From NCBI GenBank assembly GCA_021325435.1, contig JAJPHE010000070.1, positions 1 to 58,443 of the forward strand: DNA of 58,443 nucleotides. The letters are read 5' to 3'. This DNA is from Actinomycetota bacterium (GTDB lineage Bacteria > Actinomycetota > Acidimicrobiia > Acidimicrobiales > JAJPHE01). The position numbers and the translations under genes are program-made. Below, piece by piece: positions 32,572 through 46,217 of this stretch; positions within the stretch are counted from its first letter, which is position 1, and each line of letters opens with the position of its first letter. The notes under the pieces are model-generated. The model saw nothing but the letters and a program-made list of their open reading frames with translations, ran no database searches and was not told the origin of the DNA.

Positions 32572-33972
32572 GTGACCGAGGCCGAGAAGCTGTGGACAGT
32601 CTGCTCCGAGCTGCTCCGCCACCACGTGTCCGAGGCCGCCTGGATGACCTGGTTCGAGGGGGTCCGCCCCCTCGACATGGAGGGCGAGACCCTGGTGCTG
32701 GCCGTGCCCAGCTCGCTGGCCAAGGAGCGGATCGAGGGCCGGTACATCGACATGGTCCACAACGTCATGCTCGACGCCGTCGGGCGCGACGTCCCGATCC
32801 GCCTCGACGTCCAGGCCCTGACGGCCAGCAACCACGAGGACCTCCACCGGGGCGGCAGCCTGCTGGCCGCCGGCAACGACTGGAGCCGGCCGGTCGACAC
32901 CTCGACGCCGCCCCCGCCGACCCCGCCCCCGGGGTACTCCGACGAGGCCCCGCTCAACACCCAGTACACCTTCGACCGCTTCGTCATCGGGGCGTCCAAC
33001 CGGTTCGCCCACGCCGCCGCCCTGTCGGTGGCCGAGACCCCGGCCAAGTCCTACAACCCGCTGTTCATCCACGGCGGGGCCGGGCTCGGCAAGACCCACC
33101 TGCTCCACGCCATCGGCAACTACGTGCGCGAGAACTTCCCGGCCCGCCACGTCCGCTACGTGTCCACCGAGACATTCATGAACGAGTTCGTCGACGCCAT
33201 CCGGACCAACACCACCACCGCCTTCAAGCGGCGCTACCGGCAGTGCGACGTCCTTTTGGTCGACGACATCCAGTTCATGGAGAACAAGGAAGGCCTCCAG
33301 GAGGAGTTCTTCCACACCTTCAACTCGCTGCACGAGGCGTCCAAGCAGATCGTCATCACCTCCGACCGGCCGCCCAAGTCGCTGGCCACCCTGGAGGACC
33401 GGCTGCGCAGCCGGTTCCTCATGGGGTTGATCACCGACGTCCAGCCACCCGAGCTCGAGACCCGCCTCGCCATCCTGCGCAAGAAGGCGGGGGCCGAGCG
33501 GACCCACATCCCCGACGAGGTCCTCGAGTTCATCGCCACCCACGTCAAGGACAACATCCGCGAGCTCGAAGGGGCCCTCATCCGGGTATCGGCGTTCACC
33601 AGCCTCAACCGCCAGCCCCTCACCCGCGAGCTGGCCGAGATGGTGCTGTCCGACATCGTGTCGGCCGGCCAGCCCCGCCAGATCACCCCGAAGCTGATCC
33701 TCGACGCCACGGCCGAGGCCTTCGGGTTCTCGGTCGAGGACCTGTGCGGCACGTCGCGCCGGCGACCGCTGGTGACCGCCCGCCAGGTCGGCATGTACGT
33801 CTTCCGTGAGCTGACCGACTTCAGCTACCCGGCCATCGCCCGCGAGTTCGGCGGGCGCGACCACACGACGGTCATCCACGCCGTGGAGAAGATCTCGGCG
33901 CTGATGAAGGAGCGCCGCCAGATCTACAACCAGGTCACTGACCTCATCCACCAGATCCGGGGCGGTGGATGA
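32572..33972 (+). CDS. dnaA: Chromosomal replication initiator DnaA
   Basis: A 466-residue initiator from GTG 32572, with GGAGGT 5 nt upstream. Domain I is residues 1-85 ([20 protein letters not shown]). A short Pro-rich domain II lies near 105-122. The AAA+ domain has [14 protein letters not shown] (Lys174) and [13 protein letters not shown]. Domain IV has the DnaA-box recognition motif [16 protein letters not shown]. Domain II is short compared with Streptomyces. Confidence 0.98.
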   Translation: MTEAEKLWTVCSELLRHHVSEAAWMTWFEGVRPLDMEGETLVLAVPSSLAKERIEGRYIDMVHNVMLDAVGRDVPIRLDVQALTASNHEDLHRGGSLLAAGNDWSRPVDTSTPPPPTPPPGYSDEAPLNTQYTFDRFVIGASNRFAHAAALSVAETPAKSYNPLFIHGGAGLGKTHLLHAIGNYVRENFPARHVRYVSTETFMNEFVDAIRTNTTTAFKRRYRQCDVLLVDDIQFMENKEGLQEEFFHTFNSLHEASKQIVITSDRPPKSLATLEDRLRSRFLMGLITDVQPPELETRLAILRKKAGAERTHIPDEVLEFIATHVKDNIRELEGALIRVSAFTSLNRQPLTRELAEMVLSDIVSAGQPRQITPKLILDATAEAFGFSVEDLCGTSRRRPLVTARQVGMYVFRELTDFSYPAIAREFGGRDHTTVIHAVEKISALMKERRQIYNQVTDLIHQIRGGG

Positions 33973-34206
33973 CGCTGTGGACACCCGGTCGTTTCCCTGT
34001 GAGCCGTCACCCCGTTTCCTGTGGGGCGGCTGAGCGCCCTCCCCATGCCGGCCCTGCCCGAGGCCGGCGGCCTGTGGGGTGCCCCGGTGGACTGGGGAAA
34101 CCGGCATACCCTCTGACCAGGCGATGACGGTGCTTCTCCACAATCCACAGCCCTTACTAGAACAGTTACTTCTTCTATCTACTTACAAAGCATTGGAAGG
34201 CCGCCT
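33973..34206. other. Candidate origin of replication (oriC)
   Basis: The dnaA-dnaN spacer, the usual actinobacterial oriC position. DnaA-box-like sites are TGTGGACAC (33976-33984, minus orientation), TTCTCCACA (34134-34142, one mismatch) and CAATCCACA (34141-34149). Directly after them comes GCCC and then the only AT-rich tract of the area (34154-34196). In that tract TTA-CTT-CTT-CTA-T-CTA-CTT (34166-34184) resembles DnaA-trio repeats. The order box, GC-rich spacer, trios is that of the unwinding region described in Bacillus. Confidence 0.75.
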
Positions 34207-35307
34207 GTGAAGCTGCGCTGCGAGAGGGACGCTCTGGTCGAGGCGCTGGCCACCGCCAGCCGGGCCACCGCCAGCCGGGGGGGAGCTCTGCCGGTCCTGT
34301 CCGGGGTCCGCCTGGAGGTCGCCGGTTCCGAGCTGAAGGTGGCCGGGTGCGACCTCGACCTCACCATCGAGACGTCGGTGGGCATCACCAACGGGGCCGA
34401 CGGCGTCGCCGTGGCCCCCGGCCGGCTGGTGGTCGACATCGTGCGCTCCCTCGAGGCCGGGGCGGTGCTGCTCGAGGCGGACGAGGAGGAGATGCGGATC
34501 TCCTCGGGGCGGGCCGCCTTCGCCGTGCGGCTGTACCCGGCCGACGACTTCCCCCGCCTGCCGGTTCGCGATGGACAGGCGCTCTCCCTGCCGGCGGCCG
34601 ACCTGGCCGCCGCCCTGCGCCAGGTGGTGCCGTCCGCCGCCACCGACGACACCCGACCCATGCTCACCGGCGTGCTCATGACCTCCGAGTCCGGCTCCGG
34701 CCTGCGCCTGGTGGCCACCGACTCGTACCGGCTGGCCAAGCGCGACATCCCGGGGGCGTCGGTGCTCGCCGAAGGTCAGCGGGTACTGGTGCCGGCCCGG
34801 GCCCTGTCCGAGCTGCAGCGGGTCATCTCCACCGCCGAGCAGCTCACCGTGCGGCTGGGGGCGACCGACGCCGGGTTCGAGGTGGGCAACGTGGTGCTGA
34901 CCACCCGGCTCATCGAGGGCGACTTCCCGAACTACAACCAGCTGATCCCGTCCCACTACCCGAACCGGCTCGTCGTCTCGCGCGAGACCCTGGCCGAGGC
35001 GGTGCGCCGGGTGCGCCTGCTGGTCCGCGACGCCACCACGCCGGTGCGGATGTCGCTTCGCGACGGCTCCATCGGGCTGCGGGTCGAGACCCAGGAGGTC
35101 GGCCAGGCGACGGAGGAGATCGACGCCAAGTACGAAGGCTCCGAGATGACGGTGGCGTTCAACCCGTCGTACCTGATCGACGGGATCGAGGCCGCCGGCG
35201 GCGAAGAGGTGGTGATCGAGGTCCTCGACGCCCTGAAGCCGGCCACCATCCGTCCCACCGAGGGCGAGGACTACCTCTACCTGCTGATGCCCGTGCGGGT
35301 GCCGTAG
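34207..35307 (+). CDS. dnaN: DNA polymerase III sliding clamp beta
   Basis: A 366-residue clamp from GTG 34207, immediately after the origin tract. It has the usual three-domain length, with DDTRPMLTGVLM, ATDSYRLAKRDIP and the C-terminal YLYLLMPVRV that forms part of the partner-binding pocket. It encircles DNA and tethers the replicative polymerase. It is followed by recF after 12 bp. Confidence 0.97.
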   Translation: MKLRCERDALVEALATASRATASRGGALPVLSGVRLEVAGSELKVAGCDLDLTIETSVGITNGADGVAVAPGRLVVDIVRSLEAGAVLLEADEEEMRISSGRAAFAVRLYPADDFPRLPVRDGQALSLPAADLAAALRQVVPSAATDDTRPMLTGVLMTSESGSGLRLVATDSYRLAKRDIPGASVLAEGQRVLVPARALSELQRVISTAEQLTVRLGATDAGFEVGNVVLTTRLIEGDFPNYNQLIPSHYPNRLVVSRETLAEAVRRVRLLVRDATTPVRMSLRDGSIGLRVETQEVGQATEEIDAKYEGSEMTVAFNPSYLIDGIEAAGGEEVVIEVLDALKPATIRPTEGEDYLYLLMPVRVP

Positions 35308-35319
35308 GGCGGTGCCGGT

Positions 35320-36392
<1,073 letters not shown>

Positions 36393-36396
<4 letters not shown>

Positions 36397-36746
36397 CCTG
36401 GCGGCCCAGCGCCCAGGGTGACGACGAGCCCCGGTCGGTCGCCGACTCGCTGCGCCGGGTGGCCCGCACCCTGGGCGCGCCCGAGCCGGACGTGCTGAAG
36501 GTGTTGTATTCCGGGTGGTCCGACGCGGTGGGCGAGACGGTGGCTGCCCACGCCCGCCCGGTCAGCCTGCGCGACGGCGTGCTGGTCGTGCAGGTCGAGG
36601 AGTCGGCGTGGGCCACCCAGCTGCGCTTTCTCGAAGCGGACATCCTGGGCCGTCTCGAGCAGTCCGCCGGGATGTCGGTGGCCGAGCGCATCGAGGTCCG
36701 GGTGCGACCGGTTCCGGGGCGGCGCGGCGGGCGCCGGCGGGGCTGA
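36393..36746 (+). CDS. DUF721 (DciA-like) protein
   Basis: A 117-residue protein, GTG 36393 overlapping recF. The DUF721 core is VLKVLYSGWSDAVGETVAAH, then RDGVLVVQVEESAWATQLRF and LEADILGRLEQ. In many bacteria DUF721 proteins (DciA) help load the replicative helicase, and the mycobacterial homologue Rv0004 holds the same recF-gyrB position. The basic tail GRRGGRRRG may bind DNA. Confidence 0.9.
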
Positions 36747-36833
36747 AAAAGGCCCAGCTCAGCGGGGCTGTCGCGCCCGCCGGGCCCCGGTTGCCGTGCC
36801 CCGGGTTGGAACCGGGATGACACACCCGACTGG

Positions 36834-36839
36834 TAGAAT
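36834..36839 (+). promoter_or_regulatory. Possible -10 of the gyrBA promoter
   Basis: TAGAAT preceded by TGG, in the 211-bp gap before gyrB. No good -35 lies at 16-18 bp; TTGGAA at 36806-36811 is 22 bp away. In many bacteria the gyrase promoter is supercoiling-sensitive with an unusual spacer, so the odd spacing may be real. Confidence 0.4.
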
Positions 36840-36957
36840 GGTCCCTGTTGAGAACGGGCCAAATCCCGGGGTTCCGGCGGGTCCGGAGTCTCTCTTCGCG
36901 GGTCCCCCCGCCGCCGTTTGAGGCCGCAGTTTCTTCGTAGACGAAAGGTCGTTTGTC

Positions 36958-38906
36958 GTGGCGCTGTCCGCACCGAACGAGGGTCTGCGTCCCTCGCAGT
37001 CCACCTACGGGGCAAAGGACATCACCGTCCTCGAGGGCCTGGACCCGGTGCGCAAGCGGCCCGGCATGTACATCGGCTCCACCGGCCCCTCCGGCCTGCA
37101 CCACCTGGTGTGGGAGGTGGTCGACAACTCCGTCGACGAGGCCATGGCGGGCTACTGCACCCGCATCGACGTGACCATCCTGGCCGACGGAGCCTGCCGG
37201 GTCGTCGACGACGGCCGCGGCATTCCGGTCGACCCCCACCCCAACTACAAGAACAAGTCGGCGGCCGAGGTGGTCCTCACCGTGCTGCACGCCGGGGGCA
37301 AGTTCGGCGGCGGCGGCTACAAGGTCTCCGGCGGCCTGCACGGCGTGGGCGTGTCGGTGGTCAACGCCCTGTCCAAGCGGCTCGTCCTCGAGGTCGACCG
37401 CGACGGAGACCGTTACGTGATGGAGTTCGCCAACGGCGGCAAGGTGCAGAAGAAGCTGGCGGTGGAAGGCAAGGCACCTCGGGGCCGGACCGGCACCATC
37501 ATCACCTTCTGGCCCGACCCGACCATCTTCGAGGAGACCGAGTTCCGGGGCCAGACCATCTGCGAGCGGCTGCAGATGTACGCCTTCTTGAACCGGGGCC
37601 TGGAGATCCGCTTCCGCGACGAGCGCGAGGGCGCCACCACCACCGAGACCGCCTACAAGTACACCGGCGGCATCATCGACTTCGTCCGCCACCTGAACGC
37701 GGCCAAGGAGGCCCTGTTCAAGAAGCCGGGCTACTTCGACCAGTCGGAGCAGAACCAGGAAGTCGAGATCTCCTTCCAGTGGAACACCGGCTACAACGAG
37801 GGGATCCACTCCTTCGCCAACGGCATCGCCACCACCGAGGGGGGCATGCACGAGGAGGGGTTCAAGAAGGCGTTGACCAACGTGGTCAACAAGTACGCCC
37901 GGGCCAAGGGCCACCTGAAGGAGAAGGACGAGAACCTCACCGGCGAGGACATCCGCGAAGGGTTGACCGCCATTATCTCGGTGCGGCTGGCCGACCCGCA
38001 GTTCGAGGGCCAGACCAAGACCAAGCTCGGCAACGTGTCCATCCGCTCGCTGGTGGAGCGGGCGACCAACGAGAAGCTGGCCGAGTGGCTGGAGGAGCAT
38101 CCCACCGAGGGCCGTCAGATCGTGCAGAAGGGGATCCAGGCCTCGCGGGCCCGCACCGCCGCCCGCCAGGCCCGCGACCTGATCCGGCGCAAGTCGTCCC
38201 TCGAGGGGGCGGGCATGCCCGAGAAGCTGCGCGACTGCTCCACGCGGGACCGGCGCCTGGCCGAGCTGTTCATCGTGGAGGGCGACTCGGCCGGAGGGTC
38301 GGCCGTCAAGGCCCGCAACCCCGAGTTCCAGGCCATCCTGTCCATCCGGGGCAAGATCCTCAACGTCGAGCGGGCCCGCCTCGACAAGATGCTGAAGAAC
38401 AACGAGATCCAGGCCCTGATCGCCGCCATCGGCGCCGGGGTGGGCGACGACTTCGACGTCACCAAGATCCGCTACGACAAGGTCATCCTGCTGTGCGACG
38501 CCGACGTCGACGGAAGCCACATCCGCACCCTGCTGCTCACCTTCTTCTTCCGGCAGATGCGCCCGCTGGTCGAGTTCGGCCACGTCTACATCGCCCAGCC
38601 CCCGCTGTACTCGACCGTCATTGGCAAGGCCAAGACCTACCTGAAGGACGACGCGGCCAAGGAGCGCTTCCTGGCCGAGCAGGCCCCCAAGAAGTTCGAG
38701 TTCCAGCGGCTGAAGGGGCTGGGCGAGATGGACTTCGACGAGCTCGGCGAGACCACCATGGACGCCGCCCGCCGCACCTTGCTGCAGGTGTCGGTGGAGG
38801 AGGCCGCCATCGCCGACCAGGTCTGCTCGGTGCTGATGGGTGACGACGTCGAGGTCCGCCGCCAGTTCATCCAGGCCAACGCCAAGGATGTGAGGTTCCT
38901 CGACAT

Positions 38907-38910
<4 letters not shown>
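36958..38910 (+). CDS. gyrB: DNA gyrase subunit B
   Basis: A 650-residue protein from GTG 36958. The GHKL ATPase has EVVDNSVDEAMAGY, DDGRGIPVD and GGLHGVGVSVVNALS. The transducer follows, then the TOPRIM domain with IVEGDSAGGSA and CDADVDGSHIRTLLLTF, and the C-terminal GLGEMDFDELGETTMD. It introduces negative supercoils with GyrA using ATP. There is no intein. It overlaps gyrA by 4 bp (ATGA). Confidence 0.98.
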
Positions 38911-41384
<2,474 letters not shown>

Positions 41385-41518
41385 GTCAGCCAGGTCGACG
41401 CGGGCTGAGACCTGTGTCACTTTCCGCAGACAGGAAACAGCTCTCCGGGCGTGGAATCTAAGAGGCGGAGTCCCAGGCCCGTCGCTAGGGTCCAGGGGGG
41501 GATAGCTGGGGGGAGCTG

Positions 41519-42379
41519 ATGGCGGAGACCACGCCGGTCCTCGAGGGGCGGGGCCTGTCGAAGACCTACCAGGTCGGCACGATCACTCAGACGGTGCTCG
41601 ACGGCATCGACCTGACGGTCTCCCCGGGGGCCTTCCTCGCGGTGATGGGCCCGTCCGGCTCGGGCAAGTCCACCTTGCTCCATCTGCTGGGCGGCCTCGA
41701 CCGACCCGACGGCGGAGAGGTGCTCCTCGACGGCAAGGCCCTGTCGGCCATGAGCGACGACGAGCGCACGCTGCTGCGCCGCCGGGCGGTCGGCATCGTG
41801 TACCAGTTCTTCAACCTGGTGCCGGTGCTGACGGTGGAGGAGAACGTGTGCCTTCCGGCGGTGATCGCCGGCGAGAAGGAGCGGGCCTACCGCCAGCGGC
41901 TTGACACCGTTCTCGAGCTGGTCGGATTGGCGGCCCACCGCGACAAGCAGCCGGCGCAGCTGTCCGGTGGCCAGCAGCAGCGGGCAGCCATCGCCCGGGC
42001 CCTGTTCGTCGAGCCTCGGGTGCTGCTGGCCGATGAGCCCACCGGCAACCTCGACTTCAACACGGGCGCCGAGATCCTCCACCTGTTCTCCGAGGCCCAG
42101 CGGTTGCTCGGCCAGACCATCGTCATGGTCACCCACGACCCGCGCGGGGCGGGGTGGGCCGACGAGGTGTTGCTGCTGCGCGACGGCCGCATCGGTGGCC
42201 GTCTCGACCTCCGACAGAAGCTCCGGGCCCAGGCGGCCAAGCTGGACCGGTCGCATCCCAGCCGGGCCAAGGCCGTGCTGCGCTGGCTGGAGCAGCTCGA
42301 CAGCGGGGACGCCGCCACGGTCATCGACGTCCGTGAGCCGGCGGCTTCGAAGCGCCGGACCGTTAAAGCCCCGGCGTAG
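41519..42379 (+). CDS. ABC transporter ATP-binding protein (MacB/LolD type)
   Basis: A 286-residue ATPase from ATG 41519. Walker A is [17 protein letters not shown], the signature is [16 protein letters not shown], and Walker B is [12 protein letters not shown], with TGNLDFNTG characteristic of the MacB/LolD exporter branch. A C-terminal extension of about 55 residues is unusual for LolD. It pairs with the FtsX-like permease 3 bp downstream. The unit probably performs mechanotransmission rather than substrate-pore transport. The 134-bp gap to gyrA has no clear terminator. Confidence 0.93.
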   Translation: MAETTPVLEGRGLSKTYQVGTITQTVLDGIDLTVSPGAFLAVMGPSGSGKSTLLHLLGGLDRPDGGEVLLDGKALSAMSDDERTLLRRRAVGIVYQFFNLVPVLTVEENVCLPAVIAGEKERAYRQRLDTVLELVGLAAHRDKQPAQLSGGQQQRAAIARALFVEPRVLLADEPTGNLDFNTGAEILHLFSEAQRLLGQTIVMVTHDPRGAGWADEVLLLRDGRIGGRLDLRQKLRAQAAKLDRSHPSRAKAVLRWLEQLDSGDAATVIDVREPAASKRRTVKAPA

Positions 42380-42381
42380 CC

Positions 42382-44901
42382 GTGCGCTCGCTCGACGCTC
42401 TCTCCTACCGGCACCTGAGCCGGCGCCGGGGCCGCTACGGCCTGGTCTTCGCCGGCGTGGCCATCGGCGTGGCCGTGGTCTTCGGGGTCCTCGCCTCCAG
42501 CTCGGCTGACACCGCGGCCGTCGACGCCGCCGCCCACGGCTCGGCCGGCAGCGCCGATGCCGTGATCACGACACTCGGCACCTACGACGCCCGCCTGCCG
42601 GCGGGCGTGCTGGCGCGGGTCGAGGCTCTGCCCCACGTGGTGGCGGCCACCCCCTCCTTCGGCTTCCGCACCGCGGTCGAGCCCAAGGCCACGCAGCTGC
42701 TCCACGGGGCGAGCTTCACCGATTTCGTGGCGGTATCCGGCACCGGGCCGCAGGACCGGCAGTTCCACGACTACGCCCTGGTGTCCGGGCGGATGTACCG
42801 GCCCGGAGTCAACGAGGTGGTGATCCCCGCCTCCTACGCCCGGAGGTTGGGCGTCGGCGTGGGCGGCACCATCCCGCTCGTCACCCCGCTCGGCGTCCGG
42901 CCGGTGACCGTCACCGGCCTCCTGGCCGACAGCGGGCCGGCCCTTTCAAATGGCGGGTCGGTGGCCTACACCTCGATGGCCGCCGCCCAAGCTCTCGACG
43001 GCCGACCCGGGGACATCACCAGCGTTGAGGTGAAGCTCACACCCGACACGTCGCGCACGGCGTGGATCCCCCAGGCCCGGCGGGCTCTCGGAGACTCGGT
43101 GTCGGTCATCAACGCCTCCGACCTGGCGTCGGACTTCAAGGGGTTCCTCGCCGCCATCAACGGCGCCTTCCTCCTGGCGTCGGCGATCGCCGTCTTCGTC
43201 GGGGGCTTCCTCGTCTTCCTCACCTTCTCCGTGTCGGTCGCCGAGCGGACCCGGGTGTGGGGGACGCTGCGGGCCCTCGGCGCCGTGCCCCGCCAGGTCC
43301 GCCGCCTGGTGGTAGCCGAGGCGGTCGTCCTCGGCTTCGCCGCCAGCCTGGCCGGGCTGGTCTTCGGCTGCGTGCTCGCCGCCGGCAGCGTCCGGCTGGT
43401 CGACCACCTCCTCTACCTGCGCCCGACGGGTCTCGGCCTGCCCTTCAAGGACGCGTTCATCAGCGTCATCCTGGCCGTGGTGGTCAGCGCGCTGGCCGCT
43501 TGGCTGCCCGGGCGCCGGGCGGCGGCCCTGAGCCCGGTGGTGGCCATGCGCGACGGCCCGCCGCCCGACGGGACCCGGGTGCGGTGGTGGCCGGGCCTCA
43601 CCCTGCTGGTGGTGGGCTTCGTGGTGGCGGCCGCCCGCCCGCCGCAGCTGATCGGTGCGGTGGCGGCGATCATGACGTTGGCCGGAGCGGTTCTGCTCGT
43701 ACCCCCCCTGCTGCGACCGATGGCCCGGTTCTTCGGTTCGACCATCCGCCGCCTGGCTCCCGGCACCGGCGACATCGCCGTCATGCACCTCGTAAAGGAG
43801 CGGAGCCGGTCCTCCTACACCCTCGCCCTGGTGATGATCGTTCTGGCCATGATCATCGCCGTCGGCGCCAGCAACCAGTCGCTCAACCGCTCCCTCGACC
43901 AGGTCATCGACCGCCAGGCCGGCTCCGGCCTCGCCATCCAGGTGAGCGCGGCCCAGGCCTTCGACCCCGCGGTCGGCAAGGCCCTCGCCGCCCTGCCCGG
44001 CGTGCGTCAGGTCACGGCCATGGAGTTCGGCCGGGCCGAGATCGTGCGCCCCCGCGGGACGACGAGCGTGCCGCTGCAGGTGATCGAGCCCCAGTCGTTC
44101 TTCGCCGTCTCGGGCTACGTGTGGGTCAACGGCAGCGACGCCGTCGCCCGGGCGGCCCTGGCGACCGGGGGCAGCATCCTGCTGCCGGACACGACCGCCC
44201 AGAACCTCGGCGTCAAGGTGGGCCAGCCGGTGAGCATCCGCACGACCCAGGGCGTCCGCCCCTTCACCCTCGCCGCCACCTACGCCTCGGTGGGCACCGG
44301 TTACGGCGCGGTGGCGGGGACGCCGGACCTGGCCCTGCTCGGCGCCGGTCGCCCCAACGTGTACGGCGTGAGGGTCGGCTCGACCGCCGACGTGAAGCCG
44401 GTCGAGGCCCGCATCCTCTCCGAGCTCGGACCCCGGTACCAGCCCTTCCTCAGCACCGGCGCCTCGGCCGCCGCCCAGGCCCACAGCCAGGTGCGGGGCT
44501 TCTACTCGATCGGTTACGTGCTGCTCGGCCTCGCCGGCGTGATCGGCATGCTCGGCCTGGCCAACACCCTCATCGTGTCGGTCCTTTCCCGCACCCGGGA
44601 GATCGGCATCCTCCGCTCGACCGGTCTCCTGCGCCGGCAGGTGCGCCGGATGGTGCTGGTGGAGGCCGAGATCCTCGCCCTGGTGGCCAGCGCCCTGGCT
44701 CTGCCCCTGGGGGCGATGCTGGCCGCCGGGATCATCGCCGGCCAGCGCTCGGGCATGGGCTTCAGCGTCAACTACCAGTACCCGTGGGGGATGCTGGTGC
44801 CGGTGATCGCGGTCTGCCTCGCCCTGGCCGGGCTGGCCTCCCTCCTGCCCGGGCGGCGGGCCGCTCGCCTCGAGCCGGTGGCGGCGCTGCGCTTCGACTG
44901 A
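42382..44901 (+). CDS. FtsX-like ABC permease (MacB-like, duplicated)
   Basis: An 839-residue membrane protein. The N-terminal helix GLVFAGVAIGVAVVFGVLAS is followed by an extracytoplasmic MacB_PCD domain and a first FtsX core (AINGAFLLASAIAVFVGGFL ... GTLRALGAVPRQVRRLVVAE). A connecting helix pair, a second extracytoplasmic domain, and a second FtsX core (LGLAGVIGMLGLANTLIVSV ... REIGILRSTGLLRRQVRRMV) come next. This 8-10 helix layout is the actinobacterial duplicated form. The substrate is unknown; envelope or peptide export is typical of the family. Confidence 0.92.
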   Translation: MRSLDALSYRHLSRRRGRYGLVFAGVAIGVAVVFGVLASSSADTAAVDAAAHGSAGSADAVITTLGTYDARLPAGVLARVEALPHVVAATPSFGFRTAVEPKATQLLHGASFTDFVAVSGTGPQDRQFHDYALVSGRMYRPGVNEVVIPASYARRLGVGVGGTIPLVTPLGVRPVTVTGLLADSGPALSNGGSVAYTSMAAAQALDGRPGDITSVEVKLTPDTSRTAWIPQARRALGDSVSVINASDLASDFKGFLAAINGAFLLASAIAVFVGGFLVFLTFSVSVAERTRVWGTLRALGAVPRQVRRLVVAEAVVLGFAASLAGLVFGCVLAAGSVRLVDHLLYLRPTGLGLPFKDAFISVILAVVVSALAAWLPGRRAAALSPVVAMRDGPPPDGTRVRWWPGLTLLVVGFVVAAARPPQLIGAVAAIMTLAGAVLLVPPLLRPMARFFGSTIRRLAPGTGDIAVMHLVKERSRSSYTLALVMIVLAMIIAVGASNQSLNRSLDQVIDRQAGSGLAIQVSAAQAFDPAVGKALAALPGVRQVTAMEFGRAEIVRPRGTTSVPLQVIEPQSFFAVSGYVWVNGSDAVARAALATGGSILLPDTTAQNLGVKVGQPVSIRTTQGVRPFTLAATYASVGTGYGAVAGTPDLALLGAGRPNVYGVRVGSTADVKPVEARILSELGPRYQPFLSTGASAAAQAHSQVRGFYSIGYVLLGLAGVIGMLGLANTLIVSVLSRTREIGILRSTGLLRRQVRRMVLVEAEILALVASALALPLGAMLAAGIIAGQRSGMGFSVNYQYPWGMLVPVIAVCLALAGLASLLPGRRAARLEPVAALRFD

Positions 44902-44907
44902 TCGGCG

Positions 44908-44930
44908 GGGCCGGCGGCCGGCGCCGGCCC
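44908..44930. terminator. GC-rich hairpin between convergent genes
   Basis: GGGCCGGC (44908-44915) and GCCGGCCC (44923-44930) form an 8-bp stem between the convergent permease and phosphatase ends. There is no T-run, so this is a probable bidirectional terminator of the GC-only type common in actinobacteria. Confidence 0.5.
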
Positions 44931-44937
44931 GGTGCCG

Positions 44938-45654
44938 TCAGGTCAGCGGCTCGGAGACCAGCGTGAAGGTCGGCTCCAGGTGGGCGGTGTCGTTGAAGCG
45001 GCGGACGATCCAGCGGTCGTCGGTGACGATGACCTGGGAGATCGAACCGTTGTCGGCCCCGATGAACGCGAACGGCCGCGACCGGGTGGCCCGGGCGAGG
45101 ATCGCCCCGATCACCCCTCCGTGGGTGAACACCGCCACCCGCTGGTCGGGGTGGGCGGAGTGAAGGCGGCCCACGGCGGCATCGACGCGTGAGGCGAACG
45201 CCTCGTTCTCCTCGGCCCCGGGGATGACGTCCCAGCGCTCCTCCGCCCACATCTTGAGGGCGGTGGGGTGCAGCTCGGTCGTGAGCTTGCGGAACAGGCC
45301 GCCCTCCCACTCGCCGAGGTGGACCTCGCGCAGGTCGGCGTCGATGGTCGGGTCGACCCCGAGCCGGCGGCACAACGGCTCGGCGGTCTGGGCGGTGCGG
45401 CGCAGGCTGGACGCGTAGACGGCGTCGATCCGCTCGAGGGCCAGGCGCTCACCGACCCGCTCGGCCTCCCGGCGGCCCTCGGGCGCCAGGTCGGGGTCGC
45501 CCTGGCCGTCCCGCATCGGGAACGGCTGGTCCATGCGGGCCGGGGCCGACTCGCCGTGGCGGACCAGCAGCAGCTCGGTCGCCCCTGGCGGCGCGGCGAA
45601 CTTGTACTGCCGGTACTCGGGCTGGCCGGTGGGCTGGTCGGGTTGGTCGGGCAA
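44938..45654 (-). CDS. Histidine phosphatase family protein
   Basis: A 238-residue protein from TTG 45654. It has the phosphoglycerate-mutase-like signature LLLVRHGESAP, the phosphate pocket YASSLRRTAQTAEPL, REVHLGEWEGG and VFTHGGVIGAIL. It is a phosphomonoesterase of unknown substrate. The start is uncertain because a Gln/Pro-rich N-terminus (DQPDQPTGQPEYRQ) precedes the domain. Confidence 0.88.
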   Translation of the reverse strand: MPDQPDQPTGQPEYRQYKFAAPPGATELLLVRHGESAPARMDQPFPMRDGQGDPDLAPEGRREAERVGERLALERIDAVYASSLRRTAQTAEPLCRRLGVDPTIDADLREVHLGEWEGGLFRKLTTELHPTALKMWAEERWDVIPGAEENEAFASRVDAAVGRLHSAHPDQRVAVFTHGGVIGAILARATRSRPFAFIGADNGSISQVIVTDDRWIVRRFNDTAHLEPTFTLVSEPLT

Positions 45655-45734
45655 GGCCCGGAACGTAGCCGAGGGTTCGGCCCGCCTTCACGGCGGCGGA
45701 AGGCGGGGACGGACCGTGTAGTTTCGGGGCCCGC

Positions 45735-45808
45735 GGGGCTATAGCTCAGCCGGTTAGAGCGCAGCACTGATAATGCTGAGGTCCGTGGTTCGAATCCACG
45801 TAGCCCCA
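45735..45808 (+). tRNA. tRNA-Ile (anticodon GAT)
   Basis: A 74-nt cloverleaf. The acceptor GGGGCTA pairs with TAGCCCC, the anticodon stem is CAGCA/TGCTG with loop CTGATAA (anticodon GAT), and the T-loop is TTCGAAT. The discriminator is A and the 3'-CCA is not encoded. A tRNA-Ile after gyrA is also the mycobacterial arrangement. Its 3' end borders the accessory region and is a likely integration site. Confidence 0.97.
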
Positions 45809-45856
45809 CCGCCAGTGACCAGGACTTTCGCTGCCTGGCGTCGTCGTGGCACACAG

Positions 45857-45878
45857 GCCTGCACCACGCCTGCACCAC
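45857..45878. repeat. Tandem 11-bp repeat next to tRNA-Ile
   Basis: GCCTGCACCAC occurs twice head to tail, 49 bp after the tRNA. Short direct repeats near an attachment site can be integrase arm-binding sites, but chance cannot be excluded. Confidence 0.4.
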
Positions 45879-45882
45879 ATGA

Positions 45883-46045
45883 CCATCCGGGGAAACGCAC
45901 GTCCTAGGTGTCGCCGAGCTGGCCGAGAGGGTGGCCCTCGGCTTGGGCGAGTACGGCCGTGACGGGCTTCCGCTCCCCTTCCCCGGGGCGGACGCTCCCC
46001 AACTACTGGCGCAACCTCTTCACCGCCGCCCGGTCCGCCGGGTGA
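45883..46045 (+). pseudogene. Decayed tyrosine-integrase fragment
   Basis: Reading from 45916, ELAERVALGLGEYGRDGLPL continues to PFPG near 45987. After a frame change, RTLPNYWRNLFTAARSAG ends at a stop (46043-46045). Together they resemble the segment of actinophage-type integrases just before the HxxR box (DGLPL-F-GG-RxLxxxxWxxxFxxAxxxAG). The core-binding domain, HxxR and catalytic Tyr are absent. The location beside tRNA-Ile supports a relic of an integrated element. The surrounding gap 45809-46217 holds no intact gene. Confidence 0.5.
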
Positions 46046-46217
46046 CGGTGGCCGGGGCCGACAGGCGAACTGGGGGACCTTCCACTCCATGAACCACGTG
46101 TTCGCCACCTTGGCCCCCTGTCCCAGCCCGGGGCGCGTATCGAGGGCATCCCCCGGCGGTGTTGGCGCCGGCGGCCGCGTAAACCCGCCGACGTCCCCGC
46201 CGCCCGTTATACGCGTG

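Noticed and set aside
45111-45878. Minus-strand frame spanning tRNA-Ile, encoding GLRGFEPRTSALSVLRSNRL
   Set aside because: This is the familiar false protein made by translating the antisense of a tRNA; the phosphatase occupies the real frame nearby.
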